Below, piece after piece: positions 34,191-43,003 of a stretch of 64,000 bases of DNA; positions within the stretch are counted from its first letter, which is position 1; each line of letters opens with the position of its first letter. The notes beneath the pieces were generated by a model that saw nothing but the letters and a program-made list of their open reading frames with translations, was not told the origin of the DNA and ran no database searches. The position numbers and the translations under genes were made by a program. The DNA comes from Paenibacillus_E sp040812395. Lineage in GTDB: Bacteria > Bacillota > Bacilli > Paenibacillales > NBRC-103111. The stretch covers positions 1-64,000 of the forward strand of contig NZ_JBFNXH010000014.1 in NCBI RefSeq assembly GCF_040812395.1. The letters run 5' to 3'.

Positions 34191-35410
34191 TGAATCCGGC
34201 TGCTCCGGTTCAAGAGGCTCGCATCACGGCCATTATGTTCGTGCTCATCTTCGCGATCGGCTGCGATACGTTCCTTGTCGCGCCATTCATACCGACGCTG
34301 GCCCATTCGTTCGGTGTCACAGAAGCCGCAGGCGGCCATTTTGTTCTCGCCTATGCGTTATCATACGCAGTTTCAGCAATCGTGCTAGGTCCGCTTTCCG
34401 ATCGAATCGGACGCAGGCGTATGCTGCAAGGCGGTATTACTGCTTTTACGATCTTCACCACCTTATGCGGGCTATCCTGGAATTACGAGTCCATGCTTCT
34501 TTTTCGGGCTTTATCTGGTGTAGCGGCTGCGGCGGTGTCTCCGCAAGTTTGGGCTTCCATCGGCGATCTATTTCCTTATGAAAAGCGGGGAAAGGTGCTG
34601 GGAATCGTGACTTCGGCGCTTTCAATCTCGCAAATTCTCGGCGTGCCGCTGGCAGCACTCACTGCCTCGCTGTGGGGATGGCGTGCCTCCATCATCATTG
34701 TAGCGGCTGTTTCCTTAATGGGAGGCATCGCATTTATATTCGGTTTTCCGCGGTTGCAGCATGCTTTAACGAAAGGTGATGCGCAAGAATCCATTACTGC
34801 CGTCATTGTTTCTCGTTTAATGCGCGCCGTTCGGAATCGAAGCGCGTTAGTCGGACTAGGCGTCATGTTAGGCATGAGCATGGGAAGTCTCGGCATGTAC
34901 ACCTATATCGGGGTATATTTATCAGATTACTTCAATATGACATTGAGCGATATCGGCGTTTCTATTGTCGTAGTCGGACTAGGCAATTTAACCGGCAATC
35001 TGGCAGGCGGCTTTACATCCGACCAATGGGGGAAGCGTAAAACAGCTTTGATTTTTTTGCTGCTGATGGCAGCCAGCCTGTTTGCTTTGCCTTATGCCTC
35101 TGCATCTCTAGGGCTAGCCTTGATGTTTATTTTTGTTTGGCAGCTCAGCGGAGGCGCATCGCTTGTCGCGTTCAACGCGGTGCTCAGCGAACTTGATCCG
35201 TCCGTCCGCGGCACGGTGATGTCTTTAAACAATTCCGCTATGTATCTGGGAACCACGCTCGGCGTTGCAATCAACGGTTGGCTGTACCTGCAATTTGATT
35301 TTATGGGCATCGGCCTGTTTTGTGGTACGGCCATCTTGATTGCCGCTATCAGCATGTTTCTTTTGGGCAAGCGGCCAGCTGATCAGAAAACGCATATCGC
35401 ATACAAATAA
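34190..35410 (+). CDS. MFS efflux transporter (1 of 2 in block)
   Basis: A 406-residue, 12-segment major facilitator of the DHA1 type. TM1 reads FAIGCDTFLVAPFIPTL and the loop after TM2 has GPLSDRIGRRRM, the canonical MFS loop motif. The start ATG overlaps the glycosyltransferase stop by one base (TAATG), so they are coupled. It resembles the second MFS protein of the block (40252), with the same xIGxDTFLxxPxxPTL beginning, suggesting duplication. Probable role: export of the product. Confidence 0.87.
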   Translation: MNPAAPVQEARITAIMFVLIFAIGCDTFLVAPFIPTLAHSFGVTEAAGGHFVLAYALSYAVSAIVLGPLSDRIGRRRMLQGGITAFTIFTTLCGLSWNYESMLLFRALSGVAAAAVSPQVWASIGDLFPYEKRGKVLGIVTSALSISQILGVPLAALTASLWGWRASIIIVAAVSLMGGIAFIFGFPRLQHALTKGDAQESITAVIVSRLMRAVRNRSALVGLGVMLGMSMGSLGMYTYIGVYLSDYFNMTLSDIGVSIVVVGLGNLTGNLAGGFTSDQWGKRKTALIFLLLMAASLFALPYASASLGLALMFIFVWQLSGGASLVAFNAVLSELDPSVRGTVMSLNNSAMYLGTTLGVAINGWLYLQFDFMGIGLFCGTAILIAAISMFLLGKRPADQKTHIAYK

Positions 35411-35431
35411 GCGGAAAAGGATAGGTGTGAG

Positions 35432-37663
35432 ATGAGTGTAACGTTGCAAAGAGAGAGTCAATTGGACTATTTATGGAATGCGTTGGTTGATCATGCGCAC
35501 GGAGGCGTACTCACAGCGGTAGACGCGAGCGGCGTTGATTTTATTTGCGATGACAAGCAGCTTGAGGATCAGGCATTGGCTGTCATTGCGCTCACTCATT
35601 CTAGCATTCATTTGGAGAAAACCGCGTCTTTGGTTCAAAGCTTATCCAAGCTCAAAGACCCTGATTATGCAGGGTATGTCGAGCTGACGGATCGTTACTG
35701 GAGACCCCATGCCCCAGGCTACGTCAAAACGGTCAGTCATCAGCTGCTTGCTTCGCTTGCTTTCCTGGAGTATGGATCCAAAGCTAAACAGACGGATCGC
35801 GTGCAAGAAGGCTTGCTTTTATTAGAGAAGATTCTGGACGCCCTTCGGGAACATCGCTTTGCCCGATTGCTGGACAGAGACTGGAGCCGACCGCTTGATG
35901 ACAAGCGCGATTTGAAAACAGCCGCGCTTGCTGTACTTGCGCTGGAAAAGGCAGAAAATCTGCATCCGCATCTGGATTTAGGCGCGTACTGGGACCAGTT
36001 GCTGCCCAACCTGCAATTGTTCCTGGATGATACGCATGGCGGCGCGCACGATAAGCTGACCGCTGAGGGAAATCCGATTCTGCTCGGCGGCAAACGGCTT
36101 GAATCGCAAGCATTAGCCGCTTTTGCGCTGGCGCGCTATGCGCGAAGCCATCAGAGGCCCGATCTGCTTCTCATAGCTGAACAGCTGATTGACTTCATTG
36201 CCAAGCATTTGCCGCACCCGATGTATGGCGGTTATTGGGATAGGTCGAGATCGGACGGGACCGTTCAAGTCGATGGCACTCAAGGGTATTTTGGCAGCGC
36301 ATCGCCATTTCCTGTGCTTAAAGTAAGCGATCATGCGATCTTGCTGCTTGCTTTGCATGAAATTAGCCAGCAAAGCAATAAACCGGCGCATCAGGCTGTT
36401 GCGAAAACAGCACTCACCATTATTGATCTCTATACAGACAGAAGATCCGGCGGTGTGTTTCTCGGTCAAGGCAACTGGTTCTCAACGCCTGTTGATCCGA
36501 CAGTTCCGCTAGGCAGGCATTTCTGGGTGCCGCCGCACACGCCAGGCGCGTTTCATGCCGGCAATTTTGCTTATGTGCCGCTGCAGCAAAAGCAAGCTTA
36601 TACGCAAGCGTGGGTTGGACTCGCACTGGAAACGGCCGGTAATCCTTCGCTGGAGAAAGCTGCTTCCGAGAGTATCCGGAATACTGAGCCGCTCACGCTC
36701 CGGGAAGTGATCGTGGAAGAGAAGGCCAAAAGTTCCTTAACGTCTTTGACGGATCCGCGCATTGACATTCCAAGCTATATCAAATGGCTTAAATTGACGA
36801 AGAGCGGCGGAGGCTACGGCCTTACGCCATATCGGTCGCCGCTTGGGTTTCGCTCGGACCGATCCAGTCAAGTGTTCTCGACGCTTCATGTGCTCGCTGA
36901 CTTCCATGTCCTGAAAGAAGAAATTCCGGATCAGGCATTTTTAGCCAGCACCATCCGCGTCTGCCAGAATCCGGATGGCGGCTTTGGCGAACAGCCAGGG
37001 CATCCGAGCGAATCGTTCACGACGTATTGCGGCGTCTTATCGCTCTATATTTTGGGCGAACTGCCTTCGCAGCCTGAGGCATGCATTACATACTTGCAGA
37101 GCTGTCAGAATCCGGACGGCGGCTTTGGCAATGCACCTGGTTATCGAAGCGACGTCTGGCATACCAATCTCTCCGTAGCAGCTCTTACCGCATTAGGCGC
37201 AGAACCGCTTGATAAAGCGGCAGCCGTTCGATTTATTGTTTCCTGCGCAGATGAGCAAGGAGCGTATGGCATTCATCCGGGCGCCCCAACGGAAACTTTT
37301 TCCGCGTACAGAGCAATCAGCTCCCTGTATCTCTTGGGTTATGAACCGCCGCATGCCGAGCTTACAGCCCAGTGGTTAAAGAGCTGCCAAACGAGCGAAG
37401 GCGGTTTCGTTTATCGTCCGGGCCGCGCCCGCAGCTTTGTTGGCAGCTATCATGCAATTGCAGCGCTTTATCTGCTGGGCGAGCTGCCGGATGATGCCGA
37501 AGCCTGCAAGTCATGGATGGCCGCCCACCAGAATCCGGACGGCGGCTTCGGCCGTCAGTTGGGCGGCGTTTCGGACACAACCGATGAGGGCTTCATTTGC
37601 CTTCATGCCGCTTATATGCTGGATGGCAAGCTTAGCCGCTATTGGACGGCAATCGTTTCATAA
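35432..37663 (+). CDS. Double alpha/alpha-toroid protein: epimerase-like barrel plus prenyltransferase-type repeats
   Basis: A 743-residue soluble protein. Residues 1 to about 420 look like an (alpha/alpha)6 barrel of the N-acylglucosamine-epimerase/YyaL type (KTAALAVLALEKAEN, LDDTHGGAHDK, YGGYWDRSRSDG, HTPGAFHAGNFAYV). From about 440 there are at least five repeats of the prenyltransferase/squalene-oxidase type (CQNPDGGFG, CQNPDGGFGNAPG, CQTSEGGF, HQNPDGGFGRQLG). SDVWHTNLSVAAL resembles the zinc-His block of geranylgeranyl transferase beta subunits, but the Asp-x-Cys ligand pair seems absent. No QW-motif DxDD cyclase signature is seen. Function unknown; a lectin- or enzyme-type role in the block is possible. 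Confidence 0.75.
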   Translation: MSVTLQRESQLDYLWNALVDHAHGGVLTAVDASGVDFICDDKQLEDQALAVIALTHSSIHLEKTASLVQSLSKLKDPDYAGYVELTDRYWRPHAPGYVKTVSHQLLASLAFLEYGSKAKQTDRVQEGLLLLEKILDALREHRFARLLDRDWSRPLDDKRDLKTAALAVLALEKAENLHPHLDLGAYWDQLLPNLQLFLDDTHGGAHDKLTAEGNPILLGGKRLESQALAAFALARYARSHQRPDLLLIAEQLIDFIAKHLPHPMYGGYWDRSRSDGTVQVDGTQGYFGSASPFPVLKVSDHAILLLALHEISQQSNKPAHQAVAKTALTIIDLYTDRRSGGVFLGQGNWFSTPVDPTVPLGRHFWVPPHTPGAFHAGNFAYVPLQQKQAYTQAWVGLALETAGNPSLEKAASESIRNTEPLTLREVIVEEKAKSSLTSLTDPRIDIPSYIKWLKLTKSGGGYGLTPYRSPLGFRSDRSSQVFSTLHVLADFHVLKEEIPDQAFLASTIRVCQNPDGGFGEQPGHPSESFTTYCGVLSLYILGELPSQPEACITYLQSCQNPDGGFGNAPGYRSDVWHTNLSVAALTALGAEPLDKAAAVRFIVSCADEQGAYGIHPGAPTETFSAYRAISSLYLLGYEPPHAELTAQWLKSCQTSEGGFVYRPGRARSFVGSYHAIAALYLLGELPDDAEACKSWMAAHQNPDGGFGRQLGGVSDTTDEGFICLHAAYMLDGKLSRYWTAIVS

Positions 37664-37688
37664 ATATAGATTCAGGAGGGATCGGAAA

Positions 37689-38270
37689 ATGAGAGCCAAT
37701 ACTGATTATTTGTTTGAATACCGAGGGAAATCAGGCAAATCCGTAGGCGGAAGATTCGAGGAGATCCTTCTTCAGAGCGACGGTTCGACCACGAAGATGC
37801 TGGAATTGATTGTAGGCGGCGAGGTTACAGTAAAGGTTCATGATCAAGGCTGGATATTTCGCAACGAATTACCGCCTGCCTATCATTTTCCGATTGAAGG
37901 CGCAGGGCCGTTCATCCGCAGAGTCACCTCGCTTTATTACCGGGATGAAGTGATTTCAACAAATCTGGTTTTCGGCAACCCGGAAGTGATCTCCAGCAAG
38001 CTGCAGGAGCAGCTTCAACAAGGGACAATACCTCTCGGCAAGCTGATCAAAGAAATGGAGTATCGGAGGCAAATCCTGTTCGCCGGTTACGAGGATTTTA
38101 ACAAGGATCACACTGTGTTTCATCCTGCCGAGTTTTCCGAAACCGAATATCCATTGAAAAAATACGTGATGATTCGTGAAGGACAATGGTGGTTCTATAT
38201 CACGGAAGTGTTTCATATGCACACGATTATGAAGTATATGGTGTCGGATCTGAATGAAAACATTATTTAA
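37689..38270 (+). CDS. Chorismate-lyase-like (DUF98) protein
   Basis: A 193-residue protein that fits the chorismate pyruvate-lyase-related DUF98 family: early LLQSDGSTTKMLELIVGG followed by VTVKV, then a conserved Arg in FIRRVTSLYYR, and later IPLGKLIKEMEYRR. Length and motifs agree with Rv2949c of M. tuberculosis, which makes 4-hydroxybenzoate from chorismate. The gene begins at ATG 37689 behind CAGGAGGGATCGG; the longer frame upstream is a shadow. Its place between the double-toroid protein and the dTDP-sugar genes suggests a hydroxybenzoate starter for a glycoside. The activity is inferred, not shown. Confidence 0.72.
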   Translation: MRANTDYLFEYRGKSGKSVGGRFEEILLQSDGSTTKMLELIVGGEVTVKVHDQGWIFRNELPPAYHFPIEGAGPFIRRVTSLYYRDEVISTNLVFGNPEVISSKLQEQLQQGTIPLGKLIKEMEYRRQILFAGYEDFNKDHTVFHPAEFSETEYPLKKYVMIREGQWWFYITEVFHMHTIMKYMVSDLNENII

Positions 38271-38284
38271 GGACGGTGAAACAG

Positions 38285-39295
38285 ATGAGGTACTTGGTGA
38301 CCGGCGGGGCGGGATTCATTGGCGCCAATTTTTTAAATCGGTTTGTGCGAGAGAATCCTCAGCATGAGTTTCTCAATGTGGATTTGCTAACCTACGCCGG
38401 GAATATTGGCAATTTGAAAGAAACGTCGCAGCTTCCCAATTATGTTTTCGAGGCTGCTGATATTGCCGATAAACACAGCGTGGAGGCGATTTTCCGCAAC
38501 TATCACCCTGAGATTATCGTTCATTTTGCCGCTGAAAGCCACGTTGATCGCAGTATTGCGGATCCGGAGGCATTTGTGTGGACGAATGTTGTAGGCACAT
38601 ATCAACTGCTGGAACAGGCGCGGCGTCACTGGAAGCAGAATGGCAATCATTTGTTCCATCATGTCAGCACGGATGAAGTGTTTGGCACTCTGGGAAAGGA
38701 GGGATATTTCACTGAACGATCGCCCTATGCGCCGAATAGTCCATATTCCGCTTCGAAGGCAAGCAGCGATCATCTTGTAGGAGCTTATGCAAATACGTAT
38801 GGTTTGCCGGTTACGGTGACGAATTGTTCCAACAATTACGGCCCCTTTCAACATGGCGAAAAACTGATTCCAACTGTGCTTCGCAAGCTGAGGCTGGGCG
38901 AACCCGTTCCCATCTACGGCATCGGGGGAAACGTCAGAGACTGGCTCTATGTCGAAGATCATTGCGAGGCCATCTGGAAAGTCATTCATGAGGGACGCAG
39001 AGGCGAAACGTATCTGATCGGAGGCAACAATGAGAAAACGAATCTTCAACTCGCGATTGAATTATGCGAACTCTTCGCCGAATTGACAGATCAAGATCCC
39101 CGGGCCTTAAAGAATCTGATCACCTTCGTTGCGGATCGCCCCGGTCATGATCTGCGTTATGCCATCGATGCGTCTAAAATCAGATCCGAGCTCGGATGGG
39201 AGCCGTCTGAGACGATCCAAACCGGACTGCGCAAAACAGTACAATGGTATTTAGCGAATCCGGACTATTTGCAAACGGAGGTGTTAGCAGGATGA
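38285..39295 (+). CDS. rmlB: dTDP-glucose 4,6-dehydratase
   Basis: A 336-residue extended SDR enzyme converting dTDP-glucose to dTDP-4-keto-6-deoxyglucose. The Rossmann motif GGAGFIGANF is at the N-terminus, followed by AESHVDRS, the active-site STDEVFG and SPYSASKASSD with the YxxxK dyad, then NCSNNYGP and WLYVEDHC. The ATG at 38285 follows AAGGACGG; the GTG at 38276 is less likely. It overlaps rmlA by four bases. RmlC and RmlD are not encoded here, so the sugar may remain a keto-deoxyhexose or be finished elsewhere. Confidence 0.92.
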   Translation: MRYLVTGGAGFIGANFLNRFVRENPQHEFLNVDLLTYAGNIGNLKETSQLPNYVFEAADIADKHSVEAIFRNYHPEIIVHFAAESHVDRSIADPEAFVWTNVVGTYQLLEQARRHWKQNGNHLFHHVSTDEVFGTLGKEGYFTERSPYAPNSPYSASKASSDHLVGAYANTYGLPVTVTNCSNNYGPFQHGEKLIPTVLRKLRLGEPVPIYGIGGNVRDWLYVEDHCEAIWKVIHEGRRGETYLIGGNNEKTNLQLAIELCELFAELTDQDPRALKNLITFVADRPGHDLRYAIDASKIRSELGWEPSETIQTGLRKTVQWYLANPDYLQTEVLAG

Positions 39296-40188
39296 AAGGC
39301 ATTCTACTCGCCGGAGGACAAGGGTCCAGGCTGTATCCGATTACGAGCTCTGCCAGTAAGCATCTGGCTTGCATCTACGATAAGCCGATGATTTATTATC
39401 CGCTTTCTACGCTTATGCTTTCCGGTATTCGCGAGGTTGTCCTGATTTCGACACCGCACGATCTCCCCTTATTTCAAAGATTGCTCGGTGACGGTTCGCA
39501 TCTGGGGATCAAGATTCATTTTGAAATTCAGGTGAAACCGGAAGGCATCGCGCAATCCTTTCTGATCGCTGAACCTTATATCAAGGGCGATTCCGTATGT
39601 CTCATACTGGGAGACAATATTTTCTACGGGAACGGATTCGAGAGCCAACTTCGGAATATGCATGAGAGAAGAGAAGGGGCTCATGTGTTAGGTTATTGGG
39701 TCAACGACCCCGAACGTTACGGGGTTATTGAGTTCGACGAAAACAAGCGAATTATCGGGATTGAAGAGAAACCTGATCGCCCAAAATCGAACTACGTGAT
39801 TCCCGGATTGTATGTCTATGACAATAATGTCCTGGACATCGCTAAAAATCTGCTGCCTTCCGAACGAGGCGAACTGGAGATTACAGACATTAACAAGGTG
39901 TATTTGGAGCAAAAATTGCTGCAGGTAGAGCTAATTGGCAGGGGGATTGCCTGGTTGGATACCGGTACACCGGAAAGCTTGCTTGAAGCTTCCAGTTTCG
40001 TTGCGGCTATTGAGAAAAGACAAGGATTAAAGATAGCTTGTCTGGAGGAAATTGCTTATCGGATGGGCTACATTTCGCTATCCCAGTTGGAAGCGAATAT
40101 TCAGCGGATGCCGAAAAGCGAGTATAAACAGTATTTGCAAAAGCTATTTCTTCATGAGTTCACCCCAAGCAGGCAAGTTGCCACCTGA
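39292..40188 (+). CDS. rmlA: Glucose-1-phosphate thymidylyltransferase
   Basis: A 298-residue nucleotidyltransferase joining dTTP and glucose-1-phosphate. The nucleotide-binding loop GGQGSRLYPIT is at the N-terminus (usually GGSGTRL), with ACIYDKPMIYYPLSTLM, LGDNIFYG (metal Asp), VIEFDENKRIIGIEEKP and DTGTPESLLEAS. It starts within the rmlB stop (ATGA). The C-terminal part is of normal length. Together with RmlB it supplies an activated deoxysugar to the block. Confidence 0.92.
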   Translation: MKGILLAGGQGSRLYPITSSASKHLACIYDKPMIYYPLSTLMLSGIREVVLISTPHDLPLFQRLLGDGSHLGIKIHFEIQVKPEGIAQSFLIAEPYIKGDSVCLILGDNIFYGNGFESQLRNMHERREGAHVLGYWVNDPERYGVIEFDENKRIIGIEEKPDRPKSNYVIPGLYVYDNNVLDIAKNLLPSERGELEITDINKVYLEQKLLQVELIGRGIAWLDTGTPESLLEASSFVAAIEKRQGLKIACLEEIAYRMGYISLSQLEANIQRMPKSEYKQYLQKLFLHEFTPSRQVAT

Positions 40189-40251
40189 ATTTTCGGTTAA
40201 CGGGCGGGATGAGTGGAGCACCACAATTTCAGATGAGGAGAGTTAATCACA

Positions 40252-41463
40252 ATGGCTAAAGTGTTAAGCTTGTATTTCTTAATTATGTTTGTCATCGGGA
40301 CGGATACGTTCCTAATATCCCCCTTGCTGCCGACACTACGAAACGAATTCGGGGTCAGCATTGAAGCATCGGGCTGGATGATGGGAGCTTATGCGCTGGG
40401 CTACGCATTGTTCGCGCTGATTGCAGGGCCGTTATCGGACGGTTGGAATCGCCGGAAGGTCATGTTTTACGGCATGCTGGGCTTTGCAGTATCGACCTTT
40501 TTGTGCGGCTTTGCCTTCGATTTCTGGTCTATGATTGCGTTCCGTGCATTAGCGGGCATTTGCGCAGCTTTCACGTCGCCACAAGTATGGGCGACCATTC
40601 CGATGCTGGTTCCGCCGAATAAGATTGTGAAATCGATGGGGATTGCAACCGCGGGGCTGGCTGTTTCGCAGACCCTGGGGGTTCCGATTGGCACCTATCT
40701 GGCTGTCGGATCCTGGAGCATGCCTTTCTTCATCATTGGCGGCTGCTCACTCATCCTGCTGCTGTTCATTGTAACGTTCGTGCCCGATTTTAAACCTGCC
40801 GTTTCAGGTAAACAGCCCTCCATTGCGGGACGCTACGCTGCTTTATTGAATGAAGGCAAGTCGCAGAAGTCGTTCTTTGCCTATTTTGCCTTCCAAACCG
40901 GTAATTTTGCCGCATTTACGTTTCTAGGCACGTGGCTCGCTGATAAATTTGGCATGAGCCTTACCCAAATTGGCGGGGTATTGATTTTCCTGGGACTGGG
41001 GAACATCGTCGGCAGCTTTTTTGGCAGCAATGTTGTGGCAAAGGTTGGCCGGCATATCGCGCTGCCGCTTGGCATCGTGCTCATGCTGGTTCTTTACGCA
41101 GGACTTAATTTTGCCTCCTCGTCGGTCATTGTGAAAGGCTCCTATTTCTTGATTTACATGGTTGCAGGTACGATCTTTCCGGTTATGATGTCGCTTCTTC
41201 AAACATTGTCGTCAACGGCGCGAGGGACGATCGCCTCGCTTTCCAATGCCGTCATGTATACGGCAACCACGATTGGGGCTTATGTGGCGGGACTTCTGTA
41301 CGCTCACTTTAACGGATTTAGCGCGGTCATCGTGTTTACGGGAATCTGTTACTTGCTGTCCATTCTCCTGTGGGTGAGCAGTGGGGTCGCGAATGTTGAT
41401 AAGCTGAATCAACAAGCAAAGGTTGCGCCCCAAAAACAAGAGGAAGCGCCGGCACGCTCTTAG
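40252..41463 (+). CDS. MFS efflux transporter (2 of 2 in block)
   Basis: A 403-residue major facilitator with 12 segments. It begins LYFLIMFVIGTDTFLISPLLPTL and has the loop GPLSDGWNRRKVM after TM2, closely echoing the MFS protein at 34190. 63 bp after rmlA, behind GATGAGGAGAG. Two related pumps in a single block suggest export of product and intermediate, or a paralogue kept for self-protection. The substrate is unknown. Confidence 0.86.
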   Translation: MAKVLSLYFLIMFVIGTDTFLISPLLPTLRNEFGVSIEASGWMMGAYALGYALFALIAGPLSDGWNRRKVMFYGMLGFAVSTFLCGFAFDFWSMIAFRALAGICAAFTSPQVWATIPMLVPPNKIVKSMGIATAGLAVSQTLGVPIGTYLAVGSWSMPFFIIGGCSLILLLFIVTFVPDFKPAVSGKQPSIAGRYAALLNEGKSQKSFFAYFAFQTGNFAAFTFLGTWLADKFGMSLTQIGGVLIFLGLGNIVGSFFGSNVVAKVGRHIALPLGIVLMLVLYAGLNFASSSVIVKGSYFLIYMVAGTIFPVMMSLLQTLSSTARGTIASLSNAVMYTATTIGAYVAGLLYAHFNGFSAVIVFTGICYLLSILLWVSSGVANVDKLNQQAKVAPQKQEEAPARS

Positions 41464-41497
41464 TCGAACGGCAGGCGCTTGAATAGAAAACTTCAAT

Positions 41498-41563
41498 TAG
41501 ACATGGACGACAGGATCTATTATGATACTTATAATTCCAATGTGAATACAATGAATTATAAGT
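41498..41563 (+). promoter_or_regulatory. Promoter with perfect inverted-repeat operator
   Basis: TAGACA (41498), a 17-bp spacer and TATGAT (41521-41526) form a plausible sigma-A promoter. Immediately after it lie ACTTATAATTC (41527-41537) and GAATTATAAGT (41553-41563), a perfect 11-bp inverted repeat with a 15-bp gap, covering the expected transcription start. This looks like a repressor site controlling the sulfur-type operon. Confidence 0.6.
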
Positions 41564-41588
41564 AGAACTAGCTGACTGGAAGTCTAGA

Positions 41589-41636
41589 GGCTAAGTTGTG
41601 CGCTGCGAGAAGCATGCGTATAAACTTAGCCTTTTT
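41589..41636 (+). terminator. Terminator or attenuator before monooxygenase gene
   Basis: GGCTAAGTT pairs with AACTTAGCC, followed by TTTTTC. It ends about 22 bp before the ATG at 41659 and lies downstream of the promoter at 41498, so it could act as an attenuator as well as a terminator for the MFS gene. Confidence 0.75.
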
Positions 41637-41658
41637 CTATGTGAAAGGAGATAAGCCT

Positions 41659-42999
41659 ATGGACAAAAGACAAGGGCAGCTGCATGTGGCGCTTTCTTTG
41701 CAAAACGGCGGTTATTCCCCCGGCAGCTGGCGCCATTCGCAAACCGAAAGGGCGGAGTGGAATCATCCGGATTATTATCATCATTTGGCTAAAACCGCAG
41801 AAAGGGGCAAATTTGATTTGCTCTTTCTTGATCATACCGGAAGTGGGGAGAAGCTTCGGTCGACTGGCCGGGAGCCGGGCGCCTTATTCGAGCCGCTGAC
41901 GCTCATTTCTTCGCTGATTTCCGTTACGGAACGAATCGGAATCGGCGCTTCTGTCGCCATTGCGACAAGCGAGCCTTATGCCGTTGCCCGCACGTTGGCG
42001 GTGCTGGATCACCTCAGCAATGGACGTACGGCGTGGCAGCCGGAGCCAACCGAACACTACGAGCCAAAGCGTCGCCAGGACGGAGAAACCGGCGAATTGT
42101 CAGAAGAGCAGCGGTTCTTGCGAACGCAGGAGTTTACGCACGTGACGAAGAGTCTTTGGAATAGTTGGCAAGAGGATGCCTTATTGGTAGATAAAGCCAG
42201 CGGACGATTCCTTGACGCCAATAAAGTTCAATTTATTCACCATGCCGGGAAGCATTTCAAAGTACGGGGTCCTTTAAGCGTGCCGAGACCCCCGCAAGGG
42301 TCCCCCGTTCGCATTGAACAGCTTCAGATATTAGCGGATCCGAATCATGTTGATGTGACAGGTATTGACCTCCTCTTTAGCCCTCAGCGTTCGTTACGGG
42401 AGGCATCCGCTTTTTACGCCCGGCTGCACAAACGGATTGCAGACGCACACCGTTCCTCCAATGAGTTAAAAGTATTAACGAATCTATCGCCTATACTTGG
42501 CGCGACAGAGCAGGAAGCATGGGATAAAGCTGCTGCCTATCGGGAACTTATTCATCCAGAGGCTGGACTCGCCATCTTGTCTGATCTGTTAGGGCATGAT
42601 GTTGCAATATATCCGCTAGATGGACCGCTGCCTGAAATCCCTGGTATTTCCAAAGCTAAAATTACCGGCAAGCTTCGTTTCATAACGGAGCTGGCACGAG
42701 AAGAGGGGCTGACGATTCGGGAACTGGGACGCCGGGCAGCTGAACTGCAGGGCACGCAGGTGTTCGTCGGAACGCCTGCACAGCTCGTGAATTGGATGGA
42801 AGACTGGTTCAACAGCTATGGCAGCGACGGGTTTCTTCTTCAATTGCCTGACCTGACGCAGGGATTGAACACGTTTGTTGATGACGTCGTACCGCTCCTG
42901 CAGGAACGGGGGTTGTTTCGAACGGCTTACAGTGAGACGACGCTGAGAGGAAATCTGGATTTGACGGCTTCGTCTACCTACATATCAGCCAGGAGGTAA
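41659..42999 (+). CDS. Flavin-dependent monooxygenase, NtaA/SnaA/DszA family (1)
   Basis: A 446-residue bacterial luciferase-superfamily monooxygenase. GSWRHSQTE near residue 20, AERGKFDLLFLDHTG, TERIGIGASVAIATSEPYAVARTLAVLDHLSNGRTAW and FVGTPAQLVNWMEDWF are all typical of the NtaA/SnaA/DszA group, which oxidises organosulfur or nitrilotriacetate-type substrates with reduced FMN. The TTG upstream is ignored; AAAGGAG supports ATG 41659. First gene of an operon with a second such enzyme and an amino-acid-type importer, similar in composition to the ytm/ytn sulfur-scavenging operon of B. subtilis. Confidence 0.87.
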   Translation: MDKRQGQLHVALSLQNGGYSPGSWRHSQTERAEWNHPDYYHHLAKTAERGKFDLLFLDHTGSGEKLRSTGREPGALFEPLTLISSLISVTERIGIGASVAIATSEPYAVARTLAVLDHLSNGRTAWQPEPTEHYEPKRRQDGETGELSEEQRFLRTQEFTHVTKSLWNSWQEDALLVDKASGRFLDANKVQFIHHAGKHFKVRGPLSVPRPPQGSPVRIEQLQILADPNHVDVTGIDLLFSPQRSLREASAFYARLHKRIADAHRSSNELKVLTNLSPILGATEQEAWDKAAAYRELIHPEAGLAILSDLLGHDVAIYPLDGPLPEIPGISKAKITGKLRFITELAREEGLTIRELGRRAAELQGTQVFVGTPAQLVNWMEDWFNSYGSDGFLLQLPDLTQGLNTFVDDVVPLLQERGLFRTAYSETTLRGNLDLTASSTYISARR

Positions 43000-43003
43000 T
43001 CAG

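Noticed and set aside
38387..39049. Minus-strand ORF of 220 residues
   Set aside because: Fully antisense to rmlB, whose motifs and ribosome site are certain; a shadow frame.
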